Positions 55,659 to 64,000 of a stretch of 64,000 nucleotides of DNA are shown here, in pieces. Position 1 is the stretch's first letter. Each line of letters opens with the position of its first letter. The notes under the pieces were generated by a model. The model searched no databases. It was not told the origin of the DNA and was given only the letters and a program-made list of their open reading frames with translations. The stretch comes from Branchiostoma floridae (lineage: Eukaryota; Chordata; Leptocardii; Amphioxiformes; Branchiostomatidae). The stretch lies in the NCBI RefSeq assembly GCF_000003815.2, contig NC_049983.1, forward strand, positions 13,832,240 to 13,896,239, given 5' to 3'. Made by a program: the position numbers and the translations under genes.

Positions 55659-58600
55659 CTACACATCAGTCTCTGTGCAAGACGCTGTCCTGCTGGCTTT
55701 ACTGTGTGTTTCCTGCTCTTGTGGTGGTACGCAGGATTCTGAAGAGACACTATCTCCTGCCTCCTGGGATACTACTGGCTCTTTAGACTTAGAGTCAATT
55801 GTCCTGGTGGTGTCTGAGTCTTCCTGACTGCATGATTTCTCACTGGTGCCAATCTCCTCCACTGTAGCTGTGGTGTTTTCCTGCTCAGCTGCGCCCCCTA
55901 CCTGCTTATCCTCATCCTGCACAGACTGCTCCCCGGACATATCAATGAAAGGCAGCTCTTCCCACAACTCTGCTGTCTTTCTCCTGTTGGGAAGCTCATC
56001 CTCTGTGCTCTCTTCTCCTTTTACATCTTTTCCTACTTTTTCTGTGTGGTCATCTGTTGTTTGTGCCTCATCAGCCTTCTCCTCTATTCTATCATTCAGC
56101 TCGACGACGCACACTTCTTTCTCAGTGGCGACTGTGGTGGATTCCTTACGTTCTTCACAAGCAATTTCCTTTTTCTCTTCATCTTCTATCAAGCCGATGT
56201 CGACAACACAAACCTTGCTGCCCTTTGCCACCAGACTGTGGGCCTCTCCCTTTGTCTCCTCTTCCTTGTCATCATTCTCTTTCTGTACATCTTCTGGGGA
56301 TGTTTTCTCTTTGTTTTCCTGTGCTTGTGGCTCGGGTGCCTGTTGGTTCTCACCTTTATTCTTGCCAGCATTCAGAGGTGTGCGTCTCCTGAAGGCAATT
56401 TTCCTGACTGTGCTCGACTTCTGTAATATATTGGACGGGTATGTTAATATCTGAAGACAGGCAATTGCTAGTCAACATTCACCATATGAGTATAATAGAT
56501 AAGTAAACCTGTAGTTGCCACCAGTAGATTCTCCTCACCTATAAAGGACACCAGCAGTATCTAGGTACCTGTTACAGTGTTAATCTACCTGCCTTCCCAC
56601 CTGACCATTACAATATCTGAGCTTTTTACTCACTCCAACATTTCAAAAGTTGCCTGTATTTTTCCACTTGGGTCATGACACTCTACATGTACTGTAGACA
56701 CCTTCCACCTACATGTATAGGAAGAATCATGTTGTCTTCCTGCATATAAGAAGTTTTCTGTTTGTCATCTACACATATGAATAGATATTTCACACAAACA
56801 TTGTTTTTTTCATGCCAATCAATACATCCAACTTCCAAGTACAAAAAAAATCAAGAACAATAAAACAACTGAATATTTATGAATAGGTACCTTCTCAGGG
56901 CCCTTTTCTGTCTCATCCCCATCGTTTGTTTGTCTGTTGGTCAGGTCACATTTGACCTCAGAGAGGGGCCTACGTTTCCCGACCATGGCTTCCCTCAGCT
57001 TCTGTAGCCAGTTCTTCTTGTCGTGTTCGTTACTGGCCTGCAGAGTGTGTGCCTGCCCTGCTGCGGGGTCTGATGGTGCCACACGTAACACGTGCTTCCC
57101 TGGAGGAGACAAGAAACATGGGGGTGTCATCATGGCATTGTTTGTGTCTATAAACAGCTAGACAATAAATGACATAGAATACAGACAAAGAATTTTTAAA
57201 TTCTTTGTCTGTATTCTATCAAAAAAGTAATGTTTATCACACTTTTCTTACTATAGGCAGAACCTGCACTCTCTTTTTATCTCCTGGTAAAAGACAACAC
57301 ATGAGAAAACATGATAATATAACATGAAGACCAGTAAAAAGTAATAAATCTACATGTTAGCTGCATAATTGATGGTGCAAAGCTGAGTCAAAATGACTGC
57401 CAACTCAAGTGGTGATTTTCTATTCACTGCCACATAAGAGTACCCTCGTTTCTAAGACGTTTGGGGCATAGTTCTCACCTCCATCCCTGGTCATGAGCGC
57501 CCCTCGGAAGGACCCGCCCATCCTGACCTCCCCGTCAGACAGGTCCTCCACCACCAGGTCAGCCAGGGGGAGGGGCTGGCGGTACACCTGGTAACACAGC
57601 TGGTCGTTACGGGTGGCCGGCCTCGTCAGCACCAGGATCTCATCAAACAGGAACACGTGCAGCTTCTGGGGTGGGGAATAAATAGTGGTTTTACAAAGAA
57701 ACTTGGACACACATATCGAGCAGTATAAAGAATCTTCTTAACACTAAAAACAATGAGAGCTAATAATGTTAAAAGCCTTTGTCACCTCATAGCAATGAAG
57801 AGAAATGCACGAGGTACTTCTAGATGTTCTTCCACATGTCATTTAATGATGTCAATATTTCACATAACCAGGTCCAGTAAACAAGTTCAATGAGATTTTC
57901 ATTTCTTTTCTAGTCATTTCAAAGACACACACGAATAGACTAGTGAAATAGATTTGTCTTATTTCTCGAATCTTGTCCTGAGAGACGAACAAGACTTAAC
58001 ATACCGTTCCCCTGTTGTTCCTGAGGATGCCATCACACAGCAGTAGTTTGGACTGTCCGATGAGAGGGTGTTCGTTCTTCTCATCCAGGTACTCCAGTCG
58101 GCTGATGTAGTACCGACAGTTGGACTCTCCTGTCATCTTGTCCACCTGGGCTATCACATCCTCTACAAGGGACACCTGCAACAAAATGTGGCAAAATGTT
58201 TTCATCGGATCATTTTTTCAGGGTTCTATATTCAGCAATCATAAGGACTATGAACATAATTCTTTTATTGGTAGAATTTTTCCAACTACAATACATATGT
58301 AACTGTTAATCGAGATTTCTATTTTGATTGCAAAGAACAAGGAAACTTACAGCTGTCTGTAGCAAGGCCTTGTCTTCACTGTGGTTAGGAGTCTGAAGAA
58401 AAAAAAAAAGTTACGCAACATCATAATGGGCACAGTTCACTTCATTTGAAATGACAACAAGGTAATTGTAAAATCATTAAAATTTTGACTTGTATCCATC
58501 TAATGAGTACTGTATAGATAAAAAGGGGAAAGAAAAAAAGAAAAGTGATGCTCCATTGTTACTTACAAATTTCTGGATAGTCTTCAGGAGCAGGGGGTAC

Positions 58601-61600
58601 TTCACAAGTCTGCTCCTGGGTACATCTGTCAACATAAAGGAGGTTTACTAACTTTCTTCAAGGATTTCTACGTGACAAACACCATTCTTAAATCAGCACT
58701 TGATGAAAATGGATGGGGTCAATAGTCGGGGCAAGATTCGGACAACATACGATGTAGAAATGATGCACAAACCTAGGAAGTTCCAGAGGTCGAGTTTGCG
58801 GCTGAAGGGTGACTCCAGACATCGCTGTAAGAAGTCCTGTACACGATGGTCCTGTTTCTTCCTGTCCAGGAGAGTCTTAGCTGCCACCTGGTGAGCACAG
58901 TAGTCTACATAGCACTTCAGGCTGGGGACCTGTGGAGCCAGGGGAAAATTTGTTGTTATGAAAGCAAACACAATCATGGTTCTTTCACATAGAAAATGTT
59001 TGAAGCCTCTATCTGTGTTACCATTCGTTGATTTTACAAATGAGGACTTAACAGTTAACTACCTAAATTCTAGAATTTAAAAAAAATTAAAATTAAAAAA
59101 AGTTTAGGAGTATATCGTACATTTTCAATAACCCCCCAAATGTAAGACTATCAATATACAACTTTTTGCGGGGCTATTTTAGAGGAATACAAGTAAAACA
59201 TTTTGAGGACAAGGAAAGTCACATACCCAGTCTATCATGGTCTGTCCGATGTTGTCTATTTTGCCGTCTGCCCTCCGTGCAGCTTCTAGCCTCACTACCA
59301 AGTCTGGACACAGCAACACAGCAAGAGGATTACATATCATGGTTACCTGTTGTAGCAATTATTATAATTTATATCCACTAAGGCTAAAAATGATGGCCTT
59401 AAAAGATGAAGGGATAATTTCTTGCTTAAAACATTGAAAGATGAAGGTTTCTCTATCACATATACCGGTAGGAGGCCATATCATAACAGAGGAAATCTTG
59501 GGACTAACTTTTAGTTATCGTGCATGTATTAAATGTTAGTGACTGCTAACATGTTAGACTCACCTTGGTGGATAGGTTGGAGAGACTGCATGGTGCCAAA
59601 GATGATGTTGAGTTCCTCATCAGACATGATTTTGAAGACACGCATTGCTTCATAGTATGTCTGAGTATATAAACAATGTGGTGATTAGCACATAAACATA
59701 CATGTACTGGTAATTACTTCCAAAAAGCAAACCTAGCTAAGTTGATTTCTGCAGTTTTGAAATTCAGCATTGCATCTTTGCAGTCATGAGGTGATATCTG
59801 GTTCGGCTTTTGGAAAATCAAACAAAACTAGTGTATTAGCCTCCAAGTATTGAAAGCAACATGAAAACAACAAAAACTGTGGGTCCTCTCACCTTCTTAA
59901 CCATCTGTAGATCTGAGACCATGTCCTTCTCTCCCTGGTACAGCTCAAACATGGCCTGACAAGTGAATACAGGAAAAACATGTGGCGTAAGTCTTTAAAT
60001 GACTGTACAACGGAAACCCAAAACAAGTCCAAAAGAACTATTTCAGCATTTCCTTGATCCTAAGTTGCAAGTTAGACGCATAATCCATACCATACTGTTC
60101 AGGGTTGGACAAGTTTTCTAAAATTGACTTGTCCTATCGGGCAAGTACTTAAAAAATTTACTTGCCCAAACCAACTTTTCACTTGCCTGAAATCTAAATG
60201 ACATTTTTCTATGTATATTCATGGCCTTCAATGGAATTTTTGTTATTGGCTCTATTTTCTGTGTTAATCAATGCTTGATGCCATGACTTTGAAAAGTAGC
60301 AAGTACATCAAAATCTCACTCAATGGAGAAAAGCTAACTTGTCCGATTGGCATTTTCACTTGCCCGGGACTATAGGGCTAGTGGACTTGTTTATCCCTGC
60401 TGTTGTAGACTTGTAGTTCTAACCATAACGTTGATAAGAATAACTCTCACCTCCTGGTGTCGGACCTGCTGCTTAGTCAGCACCTCGTTGCGGATGTTCT
60501 TGGCGTACACGTCGCTCCACAGCAGGCTCTCCCGGCGCTTGGTAGGTGTGGGAGCGATGTGGTACGGCTTGATCGCGGTCATTGGAGACTCGTCCGTGCT
60601 CTTTCTGAAGCTGAGTGACCTCTGTACAAGATGTTTCAATACAACTTAATTCAAACGTTGTTTCATTAAAAGCATGATTTAATGAAAAAAATTCTCACAC
60701 AAAAATGCTATATTTTGTCTTATAGCACAAATAGGCTGTAAGACATATTTTCTGTACTAATGAAATATCACAAGTAGCTAGTAGTGATAAGCATGCACAG
60801 TTGGAATGTAACCGTAAGCGACAGTTGTGTGTACCAGATGGAAAATAGAAATACTACAGTTTCATTTGGGTGTCACATGTAATTATTCCCTGTGACTGAA
60901 TCGGCAGCTAGATAGACTGGTAAGTGTTATACATGCTAAGATGTCCTTCTAATTGGGTATGTCATGAACAAGTCAGACAAAGGGCAACGTTTAATTTCAA
61001 ATCAGTGTTAAGCCTTGAAATATTAGACTTTTTCATTATCCAGGGACTCTAATAACCTTCCATACTTTCTGAGTTGTCACAAGTTGTCAGTGATCCTTCA
61101 GATATAGCAGTTTGGTTGATATGTACTTATTGAGCCATCACATGTTGCACTAGCCATCTGGCTGGTCTACGTGCGGTATGTGAGGTAGACCTCAGCTGGA
61201 TTGCTCAATACCATTCTTGCATTAAGCAATTGGTCTATGTAATCATGGCATCAATTTCAAGAGGAAACATTTACCAAATCAATTTTGAAAATGAAAGGTA
61301 ACACATTAACCATATTTTTTTGTAAATCTAACTTACTTATTCTAACTCTGGCAGTCTTTTCTTAGTCGACCATAAATTAAGAGGGAATTAAAGTTGCAAA
61401 AGTTAATCGTCACTGCGGATCCATAATTACAATAAGACCATTCATAGTAGTAGAATCCTTACATTGACATCATGTTATCATGATCAAAGCCTTTGCTACA
61501 TACCTGCAGTGTCTGTCCAATCTTCTTAACAGGTTTGACCGGGGACAGCATGGATGCCAGTGAGGAGATCCTGGACAGTCCTCGTGTACGCTTGTGACTG

Positions 61601-63525
61601 GGCTCCTGAAAGTAGAGGGCTCTTATAAGCTACATGCTGGACACTTCCACATGGTACCCAGGAAAGGATCTATAAAAAGATTAGCTAGAACGTAGAAGTA
61701 CAATGGTAGACATGCGTGCCCTTGGTACTGGGTTGCTGAGAGTGCCAACTGCATGCAGGTTGATTCTGTCACTTCCAGGAATCCAGGAAAAGAGATCTAG
61801 ACTAGGCAGAATATGCTCATGTACTGAAAAGTACAAGGAGAAAACCAGCAACTTGCATACAAGAAAATTCTGTCACTTCCGCTAAGCTCAAGTAAAGGAA
61901 ATCTATAGTAAGTCTAGATCTATTGTGTCACTATTACCCCGTCCCGAATAAGACCTGTATGTTGAGAAATTTGTGACACAGTCCATTTTGAAACAAGAAC
62001 AAACTAAGACTAAAGTAAAGGGGATCAACAGCTGGACCATATGCTTGATGGGACTGATGTCATCGATGTAAATGGTTTCCATCCCTTGCAAAGATACTTA
62101 CCACAAAAAACTTCAAGTCCAACAAATATGCCAAGAAAGCTTAGCCACTACAGTACTTTTAAAAAATGAGATGAAGTAGATGGAGTCATTTGACATTTCC
62201 ACCCAAGGTCTGGGAAGCAAAGGGCTCTGAGACTGACATTTATACATGTACTTAACATGTTGCAATAGCTTTCAGTGGCTTCTGAGAAGGAATCAATTTT
62301 GGCATCATACTACTAGTAGGGAAATAAACCATATCCGACCCACTCTTGATTCCAAAGTTATGTTCTAGTGATCAACACTCAGAAGCAGTACCAAACTGTC
62401 CTAAGCTATCTGCAGCATATTGTACGATTCCTTATTGAGTGCAGCGTATACATGCCATGGTCTTCGGTAAGAATTTTCCTCGACCCATCTGATCATCTCT
62501 AAAAATGCGAGAAACAGAATTTGATGTCAGTCCAGCTGAACAATAAAGCAAACATGCAAGTCTGCCCTGTATCAGGAAGCTGCTTAAGCCCAGATACCTG
62601 TAACAGGAGTCCATTCTCTGGCACAACCTGCAATACAACATTGAACTTGGTTCTAAAACTGGGACCAGGCTGCCGCCCACTTGTGCGACACATACTGCAC
62701 TGTACACCGCCCTTCAGGAACTAACAAGAGCCAGGCTTGTACACTGGAAACAGTTGGGGCAACTGTGGTGTGCATGACGTTCAGCCTTGGACATTCAGCC
62801 AATAGTCTTGCAGCAGTATCTCAGAACCAAGGAGGAGTTGACAGAGAAAAAGCACAGTAACCTAAGAAATGTGCTGCTTGACAGTTTTCTCAGCAATCAT
62901 GGGAGTAGTTTACTGAATCCAGGCATGCTGATAAAAAAAAGTAATATAGCCATGCTTTTCCTAGTTTTTTGATAGCTCAGAATGAAGGCATTTTATTTCT
63001 AATCCAAGGCCAAGTCATGGCCAAGTCATTGCTGTCTTTGTGAATCTATGAACTTACCGTGAGTTTAAACTTAAAGACAGCACCAGCACGATCCCATATT
63101 ACCTGTCTACAATTCTACCAGCAAAATAATGTGGATTAAAACAACTGTGAAATGAGATTAGAAGTGCTTCAATTTGACCTTAACCTGGGATTAGTTGTGC
63201 ATGGCTGTTTTAGACTGAGATACATGCACAGACATTCAAGCTCTTTATGTATTGTGTAATATAATGTGATTTCAAAAAGCCCCTCAAATATTGGGTACAT
63301 GCATTTATCTAGGGTTGTATGTTGATATTGTTAATGAAAAGGTGGAAGGGACATTGATAAAATGGGTGCTTTGTCACATGCAGCTGACATCCAGGATTAG
63401 AGGTTACTGGGGACATGCAGAATGATAATGAATGATGGACATACTTCACGGGCCTTGTGGCTCACCTTCATGTCCAGGCTGCACACGCTCAGACTGTCCT
63501 CGTCCTTTCCACGCTTCCGCTTTCG
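55659..63525 (-). CDS. NET1: NET1/ARHGEF3-type Rho guanine nucleotide exchange factor (5' end outside window)
   Basis: Thirteen minus-strand exons join in phase to 718 residues: 63525-63466, 61605-61504, 60621-60451, 59955-59893, 59660-59564, 59303-59227, 58929-58773, 58625-58567, 58392-58351, 58175-58005, 57665-57479, 57099-56891, 56420-55659 (TAG). NET1 activates RhoA by catalysing GDP/GTP exchange and shuttles between nucleus and cytoplasm. Features in order: basic nuclear-localisation segment KRKRGKDED; EPSHKRTRGLSRISSLASML and KKIGQTLQ; KRRES..LWSDVY; DH domain from ELYQGEKDMVSDLQ to VEDVIAQVDK, including DYCAHQVAAKTLLDRKKQDH, VQDFLQRCLESPFSRKLDLW and the conserved RLVKYPLLLK helix; PH domain with KLHVFLFDEILVLTRPATRN, DGEVRMGGSFRG and the invariant Trp in KKNWLQKL. 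An acidic tail of about 250 residues ends in ETDV. Wording such as LEYLDEK and VRMGGSFRG is nearer NET1 than ARHGEF3, but a common ancestor of both is possible. Confidence 0.93.
57175..57218. repeat. 44-bp perfect palindrome in NET1 intron
   Basis: The arms TAGAATACAGACAAAGAATT(T) at 57175-57195 and 57198-57218 are exact inverse complements over 21 bases, with a 2-nt centre. It lies between the two PH-domain exons. No target duplication is evident. Confidence 0.7.
60110..60399. mobile_element. CAGGG-ended MITE, full-length copy 2 (NET1 intron)
   Basis: A 290-bp relative of 13863-14163: it starts CAGGGTTGGACAAGT, keeps AATGCTTGATG, CTATTTTCTGTGTT and GGGCTAGTGGACTTGT, and ends ATCCCTG. It ends 52 bp from the exon at 60451. 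Confidence 0.6.
61606..63465. other. NET1 intron
   Basis: An intron of about 1.86 kb between the nuclear-localisation exon and the EPSHKR exon. No exon, RNA gene or clear repeat was recognised. A fragment at about 61650-61670 (TGGTACCCAGG) resembles the end of the 50024 MITE. Confidence 0.4.
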
Positions 63526-63779
63526 CTGGGGGGAAATCACAACTTATACTGTCAACATGGGCATTACAGTGTTCTCTTTTAGCTTTAACTTTTGTTATCA
63601 GAAGTTAACTATAAAAGCCCTTCAGGTTTTTTTTTTAATTGAAACATTTCCTTGTTCTAAAAACATAACAACATTGCTTTTGAGAAACCCCCTGTTTTGA
63701 TGCGAAATGCGTTGAACAAATCTTTAAAAAGTTGAACAAATTTGGTGCCCTTGAACAAAAAGTGTTGCAACAGTTACGT

Positions 63780-63960
63780 TCCAACGTCCGAATCAGGTAT
63801 TCGAACATTCGATGGCGCCGCAATCGGCCCGCTCGAAACAGTTCGATTTATTCGAATGGAGCCTGTGTGATATGCCTTTCGAACCTGTGCGATACGGAAG
63901 TTATGGCCCAGTCCGGAACACCCATGTCGACCGTTTTCGCGTCACAGGTATGACATAAAT
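63780..63960 (+). promoter_or_regulatory. CpG-rich patch; possible promoter and first exon of another gene
   Basis: CpG dinucleotides are dense here in contrast to surrounding DNA. An ETS-like CGGAAGT (about 63895) immediately precedes ATG at 63904, which opens a 15-codon reading frame (MAQSGTPMSTVFASQ) ending at a good donor CAG|GTATGA at 63948/63949. This could be the first coding exon of a + strand gene, or an internal promoter for the NET1 gene. No homology was recognised. Confidence 0.3.
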
Positions 63961-64000
63961 ATCAAATATCAGTTAGCTTTGCACAGTATATCAAACGACC

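Overview
This is a stretch of intron-rich animal nuclear DNA, most likely from a cephalochordate (amphioxus, Branchiostoma-like). The case is inferential. Genes that exist as two paralogues in vertebrates (SMC1A/SMC1B, RIBC1/RIBC2) appear here as one copy each. Gene content matches the human 22q13 cluster SMC1B-RIBC2-FBLN1-ATXN10. Introns and spacers carry many MITE-like elements, a tRNA-derived SINE candidate and an intact RTE-like retrotransposon. Exons were assembled by hand from splice sites, and every joined reading frame keeps phase.

Layout: (1) 382-2564, + strand, the 3' half of an ataxin-10 gene (ATXN10). (2) 4711-8274, - strand, a RIB43A/RIBC gene for a ciliary microtubule inner protein, with two tandem alternative last exons. 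(3) 9389-27459, + strand, a complete 26-exon SMC1 cohesin gene (1244 aa), head-to-head with RIBC across about 0.5-1.1 kb. Its intron 22 holds a 3.3-kb RTE-like retrotransposon with an intact 1021-codon ORF and a perfect 13-bp target duplication. Other SMC1 introns hold pogo/Tigger-like elements and a CAGGG-ended MITE family. (4) 30914-52690, + strand, a complete fibulin-1 gene (FBLN1) with two alternative 3' ends that correspond to the vertebrate C (784 aa) and D (799 aa) isoforms. (5) 55659-63525, - strand, a NET1/ARHGEF3-type Rho guanine nucleotide exchange factor, missing only its 5' exons beyond the window and ending in a PDZ-ligand motif. (6) About 63780-63960, a CpG-rich patch that may be the promoter and first exon of another gene.

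The genes do not form an operon and have unrelated jobs: ATXN10 (cytoplasmic/centrosomal scaffold), RIBC (axonemal doublets), SMC1 (chromosome cohesion), FBLN1 (extracellular matrix), NET1 (RhoA activation). The most interesting aspects are evolutionary and regulatory: an apparently pre-duplication RIBC-SMC1 divergent pair, a duplicated RIBC terminal exon, deep conservation of the fibulin-1 C/D switch, and a conserved PDZ ligand on NET1. Two assembly gaps (35487-35721 and 42893-42992) lie in FBLN1 introns.
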